Shown here: positions 43,490 to 52,379 of the stretch, in pieces
How the letters are laid out: each line of letters opens with the position of its first letter
Position numbering within the stretch: the stretch's first letter is position 1
NCBI RefSeq assembly: GCF_031921685.1
Contig: NZ_JAPDHU010000002.1
Coordinates: 1,302,001-1,366,000 of the forward strand
Source: Terripilifer sp031921685
Lineage (GTDB): Bacteria > Pseudomonadota > Alphaproteobacteria > Rhizobiales > Beijerinckiaceae
Length of the DNA: 64,000 bases
Direction of reading: 5' to 3'
The notes under the pieces: model-generated
Database searches by the model: none
Told to the model about the DNA's origin: nothing
The model's input: only the letters and a program-made list of their open reading frames with translations
Program-made: the position numbers and the translations under genes

Positions 43490-44578
43490 TTAGTCCACGG
43501 CAGCGAGTTGCGGCTGCGCTTCGTCCAGCAAGCGCAGTTTTGGCGCCACGTTCTGCATGAAGGCGCGCATCGATCGCGCGCGTTTTTCCGGCGTCGCCCA
43601 GGACTTGCCCGCAACGATGAGCAAAGTGCCGAAGCCGCCGCACTGGCGATAGAAATCTTCCAACTGCCGCGTAACCTCTTCCGCCGTTCCCAGCACATAC
43701 AGGCCGCTGCCGGCGAGGACGTCGATGGCACTGCGATCGTTGGGAACGTCGATATTGTAGTTGCGCTTCAACATCGCCAGGAAGCCGCGCTGCGCCTGCA
43801 CGCCCACTTCATAGGCCACCGCATCGCGCAGATCCTCGATCGCCTGTTCGCGACTGTCCGCGATATAGACCAGGCGCGACACCGTGACATTCTTGCGCGA
43901 CCGTGGCCGACCGGACGCCGCGGCGAAATCATTATATTTCTCGACACGTGCATGGATGAGCTGCGGCTGATCGAGAAAGGCAAACAGCAAGGTGTAATCG
44001 CGCTCGCCGGCAATTTTCAGCATGGCATCGCTATGGGTCGCGGTCGCCATCGGCGGGCCTTCGGCCGCGAGCGGCTTCGGCAAGGCGAGAATGCCTTTAC
44101 CCTTCCAGAATCGGCCATCGACATCGAACGGCTGTTCGGTCTGCCAACACCGTTGGATGATCTCCAGCGATTCCAACAGACGCGCCTGCCGATCATCGAA
44201 CGACAAGCCACGTTCCTCGGAAAAGCGCGGCGCCGAAAAGCCGGTGCCGAAACCAAAGATGTAACGGCCCGGGCCAAGCAGATGATCGGTCACCGCCGCC
44301 TGGATGGCGACATCGACCGGATGCTGCAAATGAATGAGCTTCACCGCCGATCCCATGCGGATGTTTCGCGTCAGTCCGGCGGCCTTGCAGATCATGAGAT
44401 CGGGCACCGGAATCGTATCGACCTTGCCGATATGCGGCGGCTCGCCATGATGTTCGCTGATATAGGCGTCGCGAAAACCAAGCTCATCCGCCAACACGAT
44501 CTCGCGAATGTCTTCGGCATAGCTTTCGGCCGCGGTCGAATGGGGGCGAAAGCCATTTGAGAATATTCCGAACTCCAC
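43490..44578 (-). CDS. LLM-class flavin-dependent monooxygenase
   Basis: This 362-aa luciferase-like TIM-barrel enzyme (MEFGIFSNGFRPH, AYISEHHGEPPHIG, LTRNIRMGSAVKLIHLQHPVDVA split) should use reduced flavin and oxygen to oxidise a small organic substrate. EHH near residue 42 is a usual active-site motif. The reduced flavin may come from the nitroreductase-family gene just upstream on the same strand. Substrate unknown. Confidence 0.88.
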   Translation of the reverse strand: MEFGIFSNGFRPHSTAAESYAEDIREIVLADELGFRDAYISEHHGEPPHIGKVDTIPVPDLMICKAAGLTRNIRMGSAVKLIHLQHPVDVAIQAAVTDHLLGPGRYIFGFGTGFSAPRFSEERGLSFDDRQARLLESLEIIQRCWQTEQPFDVDGRFWKGKGILALPKPLAAEGPPMATATHSDAMLKIAGERDYTLLFAFLDQPQLIHARVEKYNDFAAASGRPRSRKNVTVSRLVYIADSREQAIEDLRDAVAYEVGVQAQRGFLAMLKRNYNIDVPNDRSAIDVLAGSGLYVLGTAEEVTRQLEDFYRQCGGFGTLLIVAGKSWATPEKRARSMRAFMQNVAPKLRLLDEAQPQLAAVD

Positions 44579-44663
44579 GGCTGCAACCTTTCATGGTTTT
44601 TCTCGATGGACAGCTCTAGCCCGCCGTCATGGCGACCGAAGCGAAGCAACCCATGGGCCAAGC

Positions 44664-45266
44664 TCAGGGCTTTTTGAACACGCCTTCGCTGACGAAATGG
44701 CCGATCGGATGCCGCGTCGTCGGCGCTTCGCGCGCTTGCAGGTCGGGCGGCAACATCGTCTTGTCGCCCTGTTTGCCGATCGCAACGGCGATATTGATGT
44801 GATAGTCGTCCGATATGTCGAGTTTCTGCCGCGCGGCCTCGTGATCGAAGCCACCGATCGCATGAGCGACCCAGCCCAGAATGCTCGATTGCAGCGCCAG
44901 ATAGGCCCAAGCCGCGCCGGCATCGAAAGCGTGATTGCGATTGGGCGACGGCACGCTTTCGCCCTGAACGATCCGCTCTTTCTTCGACAGGATGAACGCC
45001 AGCACCGAAGCCCGTTCCGCCCAGCGCGCGTTGCGCGGATAGATGACGTCGAGAAAGCGCGCGAATTCTGGTGTGTCCTGACGCGCGAAGAGAATGTGCC
45101 ACGGCTGAATGTTCGTCGCCGAGGGCGCCCAGCGCGACGCTTCGAAAATCGTGTGCAGCACGTCGTCCGGAATGGCCTCGGGGGCAAAGGCACGCGGCGA
45201 CCAGCGTTCGAGGAAAATGCCGCTCACCGGATGATCGGCTTGCCGACCGTTGATTGTTGGAAACAT
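44664..45266 (-). CDS. Nitroreductase-family flavin oxidoreductase
   Basis: This 200-aa NAD(P)H-FMN oxidoreductase contains ERWSPRAFAPEAIPDDVLHTIFEASRWAPSATNIQPWH (split), the standard FMN-binding start, and an RNHAFDAGAAWAYLALQSSILGW dimer helix. The ATG at 45266 follows AGGA; an ATG at 45317 lacks a ribosome site. It leads an operon with the monooxygenase, 85 bases on, possibly as its flavin reductase. The palindromic operator at 45325-45354 lies upstream. Confidence 0.87.
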   Translation of the reverse strand: MFPTINGRQADHPVSGIFLERWSPRAFAPEAIPDDVLHTIFEASRWAPSATNIQPWHILFARQDTPEFARFLDVIYPRNARWAERASVLAFILSKKERIVQGESVPSPNRNHAFDAGAAWAYLALQSSILGWVAHAIGGFDHEAARQKLDISDDYHINIAVAIGKQGDKTMLPPDLQAREAPTTRHPIGHFVSEGVFKKP

Positions 45267-45324
45267 GGAGAAGTCCTGTGCAAGGCGATACAGCGGCCTC
45301 ATCTCAAGCCAATGCATCGGATTT

Positions 45325-45354
45325 AATATATTTAAACTATAGACTTAATATATA
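45325..45354. promoter_or_regulatory. Second copy of the 30-bp operator, upstream of nitroreductase
   Basis: AATATAT-N5-CTATAG-N5-ATATATA, the same spacing as at 42428-42457, with only the last base off the palindrome. On the minus strand a TTGACA (45356-45361) lies one base beyond it, so a bound protein would cover the nitroreductase promoter. Confidence 0.65.
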
Positions 45355-45442
45355 ATGTCAACGCAGCCGCGCTTAAGGCAGCATTTCGCGTCCGACCGCA
45401 ATGTCCCTATACATCCATCAGAAACGCGGACCGGGGATTCCG

Positions 45443-46372
45443 ATGATCGCGAAATTCGTGCGTTTTGCAGTCGTTGCGCTGGTCGTCGTCCTCGCCTTCC
45501 TTTACGGAGCCGTGCGCGATCATCAGGGACAGTGGCCAGCCAATCCCATCCGGCGTTTCGAAGCCGAATGGCGGACGCCCGCTGAACGGCGCGTCGAGAT
45601 CGATAACTTGGGCCGGCTCGTTGTCTATCCAGGCAAGTCCGACGTCGCCTGTCCCGCCGCCGGTCCTCGCACGGCCGTGATCCTGGCGATCGGTCAATCG
45701 AATGCCTCCAACGAGGCCGGCGAACGCGGCAAGTCGCACCATGGCGCCAACATCGTTTCGTGGTTCGAAGGCAAATGTCAGATCGCGGAATCGCCCCTGC
45801 TCGGCACCAGCGGCGAGCGCGGCGAGAGCTGGACGACCTTGGCCAACAAGCTCATCGAGGCTGGCGCCTACGACAAGGTCGTCATCGTGCCCTTGGCGAT
45901 CGGCGGCACCAAGGTCGAACGCTGGGCGCCCGGCGGCAATCTCTTCGCCATGCTCATGCAGCAGTTGGACAAACTGACGCCGACCTTCCAACCCACGCAT
46001 ATCGTCTGGGTGCAAGGTGAAGATGATCGCAGCCAAGGCACGGACACGGCCGCCTATCGCCAACGGTTTCTCGCACTGGTCGATGGCCTGCGCGGCAAGG
46101 GCCTTCGCGCACCGATTTTCGTGACGCGCGCCACGTTTTGCGAACCGGACAGTCCGTGGGTCCGCGAAAATCCGGTCGGCATCGCCTTGGATCAGATGCC
46201 CGATCCCGCCAAGGGCATTTACGCCGGAGTCGATACGGATCGCTTGATCTCAGCCGAGGACCGCATGGACGGCTGCCATTTCGGCGGACGCGGCGTGGCC
46301 ACTTTCACCGATGCCATGCGGGACGTGATCGTCGCCTGGGACGGCGCCAATCGGGAGCGAAAAGGCCAGTAA
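45443..46372 (+). CDS. Membrane-anchored SASA/SGNH-type carbohydrate esterase
   Basis: This 309-aa protein has an N-terminal membrane helix (VRFAVVALVVVLAFLYGAV) and a DUF303/SASA acetylesterase-like domain: AVILAIGQSNASNEAG (Ser nucleophile block), VPLAIGGTKVERW, IVWVQGEDDRSQG and the late DGCHFGGRG with the Asp-His pair. It probably removes acetyl groups from a glycan in the periplasm. The ATG at 45443 follows GGGGA; an upstream ATG at 45401 has no ribosome site. Confidence 0.75.
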   Translation: MIAKFVRFAVVALVVVLAFLYGAVRDHQGQWPANPIRRFEAEWRTPAERRVEIDNLGRLVVYPGKSDVACPAAGPRTAVILAIGQSNASNEAGERGKSHHGANIVSWFEGKCQIAESPLLGTSGERGESWTTLANKLIEAGAYDKVVIVPLAIGGTKVERWAPGGNLFAMLMQQLDKLTPTFQPTHIVWVQGEDDRSQGTDTAAYRQRFLALVDGLRGKGLRAPIFVTRATFCEPDSPWVRENPVGIALDQMPDPAKGIYAGVDTDRLISAEDRMDGCHFGGRGVATFTDAMRDVIVAWDGANRERKGQ

Positions 46373-46512
46373 ACGGCAAAAATCCCTGAAATCGCCCCTC
46401 GCTCACAATAAATCACAGGCCTCGGGCACGCCGGCGCCGTTTGAACCTTGCGCGCCGCCCGGCGTTCCCCAAATGATAGGCGTAGCGTTTCAGACGCTTA
46501 GAGAGGACCAAG

Positions 46513-46989
46513 ATGAGCTATTCCGGCCCCAACAACCCGTCCCCGGTGATCCTGGAAAACGATCTGCCGGCCGCAGCCCTTGAGGGCGTGCGGACGCGCC
46601 GGGTCATCGCCGTGTGCCTGGACCTGATCCTCGTCACCATTCTGGTCACCATCGCTTTCATGGTGCTGGGCATTCTCGGCGTCGTCACCTTTGGCCTCGC
46701 CTGGCTGCCGATCCCCTTCCTGTTTCCGCTGGTCGCTTTTTTCTACAACGGCTTGACGGTTTCCGGCTGGCGTCACGGCACCCCCGGCATGCGCTTCATG
46801 GATCTCGAAGCAAGCCTCACCGATGGGCATGCGGTGCCGTTCATCAACGCCGCCGCCCACGCGGTGCTGTTCTATCTGAGCTTCACGATCCTGACGCCCT
46901 TCTCGCTGCTGGTGTGTCTGTTCACCCGCAACAAGCGCTGCCTGCACGACATCCTGTCGGACGTGATCATCACCCGCCGGCGCGACTAG
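46513..46989 (+). CDS. RDD-family inner-membrane protein
   Basis: This 158-aa protein contains the RDD features RVIAVCLDLILVTILVT (Arg, Asp, Asp pattern) and WRHGTPGMRFMDLE, with three hydrophobic helices and a C-terminal NKRCLHDILSDVIITRR. It is a member of the conserved backbone between hemB and bpt. Its end overlaps the convergent lysR by 20 bases. Function unknown; some relatives are exchangers. Confidence 0.85.
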   Translation: MSYSGPNNPSPVILENDLPAAALEGVRTRRVIAVCLDLILVTILVTIAFMVLGILGVVTFGLAWLPIPFLFPLVAFFYNGLTVSGWRHGTPGMRFMDLEASLTDGHAVPFINAAAHAVLFYLSFTILTPFSLLVCLFTRNKRCLHDILSDVIITRRRD

Positions 46990-47872
46990 CGCGTAAAGAC
47001 AAGTCGCGATTGTCCGAAACGGCGCCCGTGACAAAATCCATCACGGCGCGCACGGCCGGAGCCTTGCGCAAATCGCGATGAACCGCGAGCCAGACATCGC
47101 GCGAAAACGGCGGGACGTCTTGATCGATGCGCACGAGATCGCGCTCCCGCTCACCGAGAAAACACGGCAGCCCCGCCACACCGGCGCCCGCACGCGCGGC
47201 AATGAGATGTTCGCTGATCAGGTTCAATTCGCAGGCCACCGGCCGCCTGCCGGCAATGCCGAGCAGCCAAACCTGTTGCGGCATGTCGGCATAGCTCTCG
47301 TCGAAGGCAATGAACTGCCACTTCTCCGGCGTCGCCAGATGAACATAGGCCCGGTGCGCATAAAGGCCGAAGGCCATCGTTCCGATCTTGCGCGCGACAC
47401 TGCTCGCTTCGTCAGGCCGCCTCATGCGGAGCACCACATCGGCTTCCCGACGGCTCAGCGAAATGCGCTGGCCCTCTGAGGAGAGCGACAGACGGATATC
47501 CGGATATTCGGCGCGGAAGCGCGTCAGGTGCTCCGCCAGCAAATGCGTCACCAGAACCGGCGCCGCGCTCAGCGCGACCTTATCGACCAGCGGCGCATGG
47601 GCGGCCTTCGCCAATCGGGCGATGCCATGGGCGCCGGCTTCCATCTCCATGGCGCGCTCGAATACCTGTCGGCCGACCGTGGTGAGCCGGCAGGAGCGCG
47701 GCAGGCGATCGACGAGGCGAACATCGAGTGCCGCCTCAAGAGCGGCAAGCCTCCGGCTCACGGTCGCATGATCGACTTTCAGGGCCCGGGCGGCGCCGGA
47801 CAGCGTCCCGCTTTGCGCCACGGCCAGGAAATGGCGGATGTCTTCCCAATCGACCATTTGCCAATCGACCAT
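46970..47872 (-). CDS. LysR-family transcriptional regulator
   Basis: This 300-aa protein has an N-terminal helix-turn-helix (HFLAVAQSGTLSGAARALKVDHATVSRRLAALEAALDVRLVDR split, residues 14-56) and a LysR substrate domain. The first ten codons contain a 15-bp tandem duplication (MVDWQ then MVDWE), so either of two ATGs (47872 or 47857) could start translation. It is divergent from the MFS transporter, which it probably regulates. Confidence 0.86.
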   Translation of the reverse strand: MVDWQMVDWEDIRHFLAVAQSGTLSGAARALKVDHATVSRRLAALEAALDVRLVDRLPRSCRLTTVGRQVFERAMEMEAGAHGIARLAKAAHAPLVDKVALSAAPVLVTHLLAEHLTRFRAEYPDIRLSLSSEGQRISLSRREADVVLRMRRPDEASSVARKIGTMAFGLYAHRAYVHLATPEKWQFIAFDESYADMPQQVWLLGIAGRRPVACELNLISEHLIAARAGAGVAGLPCFLGERERDLVRIDQDVPPFSRDVWLAVHRDLRKAPAVRAVMDFVTGAVSDNRDLSLRASRAGG

Positions 47873-47927
47873 CTGTGCGAAATCTCAAGGATCGCTCGCA
47901 AATATACCGAATTTTCGCAGGGAAGGC

Positions 47928-49379
47928 ATGGGCCTATTTCGAGGCAAACCCAATGCTTCGTTTGGATCCGTCCCGATGTCCTCCCCTATGTCCCGTCCAC
48001 TGCTCACGCTCGTTGGCGCTGCCCTCGGCTTCGTCGTCGTTGTCGTCGATGTCAGCGTCGTCAATGTCGCGCTCGACGCCTTCCAATCCGATTTCGCGAC
48101 CAACATCGCCGGCCTCGAATGGGTGGTGAACGCCTATACGCTGATCTTCGCCGCTCTGTTGCTCACGGCAGGCACGCTCGGCGATCGCTTCGGCGCGCGC
48201 AAGATCTTCCTTGCCGGCTTCCTGCTATTCACGGCCGCTTCGGTCGCCTGCGGCCTCGCCCCGACGCTACCGGCACTGGTGGTGGCGCGTCTCATCCAGG
48301 GCGCCGGCGCGGCTCTCCTCATTCCCAATTCTTTGTCGCTCGTTCAGCAGGCCTATCCGGTTGAAGCTGCGCGGCACCGTGCCGTGGGCTGGTGGAGCGC
48401 GGCCGGCGGTATGGCGCTGGCGGCAGGCCCTGTCATCGGCGGTTTTCTCGTCGCCCATTTCGGCTGGCGCAGCATCTTTCTCATCAATCTGCCGATCGGC
48501 CTGATCGGCGTGGCGATCACCTTGCGCCACGCGCCGCCAAGCCCGGTCAACGCGCATCGCTCCCTCGATTGGCCCGGTCAAATCATCGCCGTCATCGCGC
48601 TGGCCGCCTTGGCCCTGGCGCTGATCGAAGCCGGTCAACTCGGCTGGACGCATCCGGCGATCCTCATCGCCCTGTCGGTCGCCATCATCGCCAGCGCCGC
48701 CTTCCTCGCGATCGAAGCCAAAACCGCCGTGCCGATGTTGCCGCTAAAACTCTTTCGGTCGCGGGCTTTCGCCATCGCCTCCATCAGCGGCGCGCTGTTG
48801 AATTTCGCTTATTACGGGCTGATCTTCGTGTTCAGCCTGTACTTCCAGGGGCAGCAGAAATTCTCGCCGCAAGAGACCGGCCTGGCCTTTCTGCCGATGA
48901 CCATCGTGCTGATGGTCGCCAATATCATCAGCGGTTACCTGATCGCCCGACTGGGTGCGCGGCGCCTGATGGTGCTGGGGCAAGTGCTGGCGGCCAGCGG
49001 CTATCTGCTGCTCCTGGTGGCCGTGACGACGGGCTCTTATGCGATGCTGATCGTGCCGATGCTGATGGCGGCCGGCGGCCTCGCTCTGGTGGTGCCGACC
49101 ATCACCAATGTGACGCTCTCCGCCGTCGATGCCTCGCGCGCCGGCCTGGCCTCGGGCGTCCTCAACACCGCCCGGCAAATCGGCGGCATGTTGGGGGTGG
49201 CAGTCTGCGGTTATCTGGTGCGCGATATCGCCGAGGCGGCCTTCATGCATGGCATGCTGCTCTCCCTCGCCTTGGCTGTCGTTCTTCTCTTCGCCAGCGC
49301 GCTGCTGACGCTTCTCGGCCTCGATCGCCCGGTCGCGAAACCTACGGCCGACAGGCCAGAACACCGCTGCCCGGCTTAG
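47928..49379 (+). CDS. DHA2-type MFS efflux transporter
   Basis: This 483-aa protein has about 14 membrane helices of the drug:H+ antiporter-2 family. It shows LGDRFGARKIFLAG (motif A), ARLIQGAGAALLIPNSL and WWSAAGGMALAAGPVIGGFLV (motif C) . It exports drugs or metabolites with proton import. The start is uncertain: 47928 has AGGGAAGG before it; an ATG at 47976, nearer the first helix, has GGAT. Divergent from lysR. Confidence 0.85.
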   Translation: MGLFRGKPNASFGSVPMSSPMSRPLLTLVGAALGFVVVVVDVSVVNVALDAFQSDFATNIAGLEWVVNAYTLIFAALLLTAGTLGDRFGARKIFLAGFLLFTAASVACGLAPTLPALVVARLIQGAGAALLIPNSLSLVQQAYPVEAARHRAVGWWSAAGGMALAAGPVIGGFLVAHFGWRSIFLINLPIGLIGVAITLRHAPPSPVNAHRSLDWPGQIIAVIALAALALALIEAGQLGWTHPAILIALSVAIIASAAFLAIEAKTAVPMLPLKLFRSRAFAIASISGALLNFAYYGLIFVFSLYFQGQQKFSPQETGLAFLPMTIVLMVANIISGYLIARLGARRLMVLGQVLAASGYLLLLVAVTTGSYAMLIVPMLMAAGGLALVVPTITNVTLSAVDASRAGLASGVLNTARQIGGMLGVAVCGYLVRDIAEAAFMHGMLLSLALAVVLLFASALLTLLGLDRPVAKPTADRPEHRCPA

Positions 49380-49774
49380 TCGCCAAACACGACCCGTGCC
49401 ATCAAACGCCCGGGAATGAACGTGAACAAGCCGGCGATGACCAGCGCGCCGAGGAAGATCCCAGTCATCGCCCGCTGATGCGTACGCACTTTGTGTTTAT
49501 GCGCCGCATAAACCGCGAGCGGCAACGTCACCAAAGTGAAGATCGACAGAAAGTGGATCGGGCTCCACGGTCCAAACAGCCGCAGCTCGTGAATCCAGAA
49601 CGACGATAGCGCCACCGCCAGCATCAGCCCCACCCAGAGCCAACCGATCGTTCGATGCGGCAACGTGCCCTTCGGCGCGGCGAACTGCACCACGCCCAGC
49701 GCGAAGGCGCTCGTCGCCGCGAAAGCGTGAATCTGAATGGCAAGCGGCGCGGCCAGCAGCGGCGCAAGCGACAT
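49376..49774 (-). CDS. DUF2306 membrane protein
   Basis: This 132-aa protein has four membrane helices with conserved histidines (IQIHAFAATSAFALGVVQF, LPHRTIGWLWVG, FWIHELR, SPIHFLSI), as in the DUF2306/heme-ligand-like family of cytochrome-b561-fold proteins. It overlaps the MFS gene end by 4 bases, convergently. Function unknown; the His distribution could hold heme. Confidence 0.72.
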   Translation of the reverse strand: MSLAPLLAAPLAIQIHAFAATSAFALGVVQFAAPKGTLPHRTIGWLWVGLMLAVALSSFWIHELRLFGPWSPIHFLSIFTLVTLPLAVYAAHKHKVRTHQRAMTGIFLGALVIAGLFTFIPGRLMARVVFGD

Positions 49775-50079
49775 GGTTCTCTCCTATCCGGAGCGTCCGA
49801 ACCAGATCGCGGGAACCGGCTTGCGACAGTGAAGCCGCCAGCCTGTGCGTTGACCTGATTCTGCTAATGTTAATATAATTTACATCGCCATTCAAGATCG
49901 TCGCGAGACACCGTCGGCCCGGTGTCGTCACGATCAACCGACGCTGCGCCCTATTGTCCTAATGCGGTAACAGGAGGCGCCTTACACTCAATATTGAGTA
50001 TCTACGGCCAAGATGTTCTGGCTTTCGCAGGCCTTTTTGCTAACCTCATGACAATGATGCACGTCGGAGTCTTCGGAGC
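49775..50079. other. 305-bp promoter region before bpt with a perfect palindrome
   Basis: No gene is supported here. ACTCAATATTGAGT (49986-49999) is a perfect 14-bp palindrome, about 80 bases before the bpt start. An AT-rich patch is at 49866-49885. The region also holds the start of the minus-strand DUF2306 gene's leader. No regulator can be named for the palindrome. Confidence 0.5.
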
Positions 50080-50826
50080 GTGACGAGCGAACCGCGCGAC
50101 GCCCCGCAATTCTACCTCACCTCCCCTTCGCCCTGCCCTTATCTGCCCGGGCGGGAGGAACGGAAGGTGTTCACCCATCTGGTGGGCCGCAAGGCTGTGG
50201 CGCTCAACAACGCCCTGACCGAAAGCGGTTTCCGTCGCTCGCAGACAATAGCCTATCGCCCCGCTTGCGAGGACTGCCGCGCTTGTGTCTCCGTGCGCGT
50301 CCGCGTCGACGAGTTCCAGCCGACCCGCAACATGCGCCGCGTGATCGACGCCAACAGCGACCTCATCGGCGCCTCCCTGCCCGCCCGGCCAACCTCGGAA
50401 CAATATTCGCTGTTCCGTGGCTATCTCGACGCGCGCCATGGCGATGGCGGCATGGCCGACATGAACGTGCTCGACTATACGATGATGATCGAGGACACCC
50501 ATGTCGAAACCCGGCTGGTCGAATATCGCCGCCGTGGTCCCGACAGCTCTATCAACGGCCGCGGCACCGGCCCGCTCATCGCCGTCTGCCTGACCGACGT
50601 GCTCTCCGATGGCCTGTCGATGGTCTATTCGTTTTACGATACCGACGAGGCCGCCCGCTCGCTCGGCACGTTCATGATCCTGGACCACGTCGAGCGCACC
50701 CGCCGCCTCGGCCTGCCCCATCTCTATCTCGGCTATTGGGTCGATGGCTCGCGCAAGATGGCCTACAAGGCGCGCTTCCTGCCGCAGGAACGGCTTGGCA
50801 TGGACGGCTGGGAAGTGTTCGACTGA
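50080..50826 (+). CDS. bpt: Aspartate/glutamate leucyltransferase (Bpt)
   Basis: This 248-aa enzyme transfers leucine from its tRNA to an N-terminal Asp or Glu, marking proteins for N-end-rule degradation by ClpAP. It has the two Cys/His blocks of ATE-type transferases: CPYLPGREERKVFTHL and YRPACEDCRACVSVRV, then the GNAT-like C-terminal half with SMVYSFYDTDEAARSLGTFMILDHV (split). The start is a GTG, because no ATG lies in frame upstream; GGAG just before it is close, and another GGAG lies 10 bases off. Confidence 0.9.
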   Translation: MTSEPRDAPQFYLTSPSPCPYLPGREERKVFTHLVGRKAVALNNALTESGFRRSQTIAYRPACEDCRACVSVRVRVDEFQPTRNMRRVIDANSDLIGASLPARPTSEQYSLFRGYLDARHGDGGMADMNVLDYTMMIEDTHVETRLVEYRRRGPDSSINGRGTGPLIAVCLTDVLSDGLSMVYSFYDTDEAARSLGTFMILDHVERTRRLGLPHLYLGYWVDGSRKMAYKARFLPQERLGMDGWEVFD

Positions 50827-50913
50827 ACCTTTCGGTGCTTGCGGTGTGTCCGCGCACATCCCTCGACAATGAGACAGGCATAGGCTGACCATGGACACCC
50901 ATGGAGCTGGGCC

Positions 50914-52296
50914 GTGGAACTCAATGTCAACGACCGCATCATCGCCAAACCCGCGCTCAACGACATCACGGCCGCGATCGACGCCGCGCCTTATCCGGCC
51001 GGCTGGTACATCAATCTTGAGGCCGATGACGGCACCTATATCGAAGCCTTCCCCGAAGACCGCGCCTTCCGCCTCCACTGCGAACGCAAGGACCAGCGCT
51101 GGCGCTCGGTCGACACGGTCGATGCGGCGCAACTGAAAGACATTCTCGGGCTCTATCTGCGCCGCGATCCGTCCTGGCATCGGGCTTGTGAATGGAAGAG
51201 CGAGGACGACGGCGGCGCGCCCGCCGCTGGCGTCAGCAGCCGGTCGGAGCCGCCCGCCTGGGCCATCGCCGTTTTCGTCGGCATCCTCGCCACCTTCTTC
51301 ATCGGCTTCAATCTGTTGGATGCCATCAGCGATAGCTGGCGCGACGCCTTGCCCGGCTCGGACTATTTCTGGATCGGCCTGATCTTCGCGCCTATGGTCC
51401 TGCTTCTCATCCTGGCTCTCGCAGTCAAACTGATCGCGGTGCGCAAGGCCGCGCAATGGCCAAGCGCCATGGGCCGCGTCACCCGTTCCGCTATCAGAGC
51501 GCGCCGCAGCAAGGGCACAAGCGACACGGTTCAAGTCTACAACGAGCCTGCCATCGCTTATGAGTTCACCGCGCTGGGGCGCAAATGGACCGGCCAGCGC
51601 ATCAGCCTCGGCGACGACACCGGCGGCGCCAATACCGAAGCGACGTTGCAGCGCTATCCGGTCGGTACGGTCGTCAAAGTGTTCTACAATCCTAAAGACC
51701 CGAAGGACTGCGTATTGGAGCGCGATCCACCGGCCGGCCTCGGCAAAGGCTGCCTGATCGGGCTTGCCGCGCTCGTCCTGTTCGGCATTGTCGTCTGGTA
51801 TCTCGTCAGCAACGCGACGAGCCTTCTCGGGCAATATCTGCCGAAGGGCAATCCGCCCCTGACGGTCTTCGCCACCTGCTTCGGCTTGCTTCTGCTCCTG
51901 ATCTCTATCACCGGCCGACGCGCCTCACGCATCGCCGCCAATTGGCCCACGGTACAAGGCCGTATCGTCGTCAGCGAAGTGAAGACCGTCAACAATGCGC
52001 CAGAGGGACATTCGCGCACCCGCTATACGCCGGCAGTCGAATATGTCTATCAAGTGAATGGACACGACTATCACGGCCGCCAGATCAACTACGGCATCAC
52101 CACGTCTGGCTCACGTAAATCCGCCGAGAAGACGACTGCGCGCTATCCAATCGGCAAGGTTATCGCGGTTCATTACGATCCAGCCAATCCCACGAACGCC
52201 ACCTTGGAACATTCGACCGGCTTCTACTGGTTCATGCTGGCGATCGCAGCCGCCTGTTTTCTGCTCGCTATTCATACGAGCGGGCTGCTCGGGTAG
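50914..52296 (+). CDS. Membrane protein with two DUF3592 domains
   Basis: This 460-aa protein has an N-terminal soluble part, two pairs of membrane helices and two DUF3592 copies: WPSAMGRVTRSAIRARR...IAYEFTALGRKWTGQRISLGDD...VKVFYNPKDPKDCVLE and WPTVQGRIVVSEVKTV...VEYVYQVNGHDYHGRQINYG...IAVHYDPANPTNATLE (split). GGAG precedes the GTG start. The doubled domain suggests an internal duplication. Role unknown, perhaps envelope. Confidence 0.78.
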   Translation: MELNVNDRIIAKPALNDITAAIDAAPYPAGWYINLEADDGTYIEAFPEDRAFRLHCERKDQRWRSVDTVDAAQLKDILGLYLRRDPSWHRACEWKSEDDGGAPAAGVSSRSEPPAWAIAVFVGILATFFIGFNLLDAISDSWRDALPGSDYFWIGLIFAPMVLLLILALAVKLIAVRKAAQWPSAMGRVTRSAIRARRSKGTSDTVQVYNEPAIAYEFTALGRKWTGQRISLGDDTGGANTEATLQRYPVGTVVKVFYNPKDPKDCVLERDPPAGLGKGCLIGLAALVLFGIVVWYLVSNATSLLGQYLPKGNPPLTVFATCFGLLLLLISITGRRASRIAANWPTVQGRIVVSEVKTVNNAPEGHSRTRYTPAVEYVYQVNGHDYHGRQINYGITTSGSRKSAEKTTARYPIGKVIAVHYDPANPTNATLEHSTGFYWFMLAIAAACFLLAIHTSGLLG

Positions 52297-52379
52297 ATGT
52301 GGGTAACGCGGAAGAGCCCGCAATCTTGCCGTTTTTATAACCAAGATCGGCGCCTTCCGCTCGCCATCCCGAGACTGAA

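Noticed and set aside
50002..51834. A 610-codon open frame on the minus strand
   Set aside because: It runs antisense across bpt and the DUF3592 gene, both well supported. Its translation is Asp/Arg/Gly-rich low-complexity with no domain, typical of antisense frames in high-G+C DNA. Similar long antisense frames at 12533-13897, 15776-16918 and 19221-20423 are rejected for the same reason.
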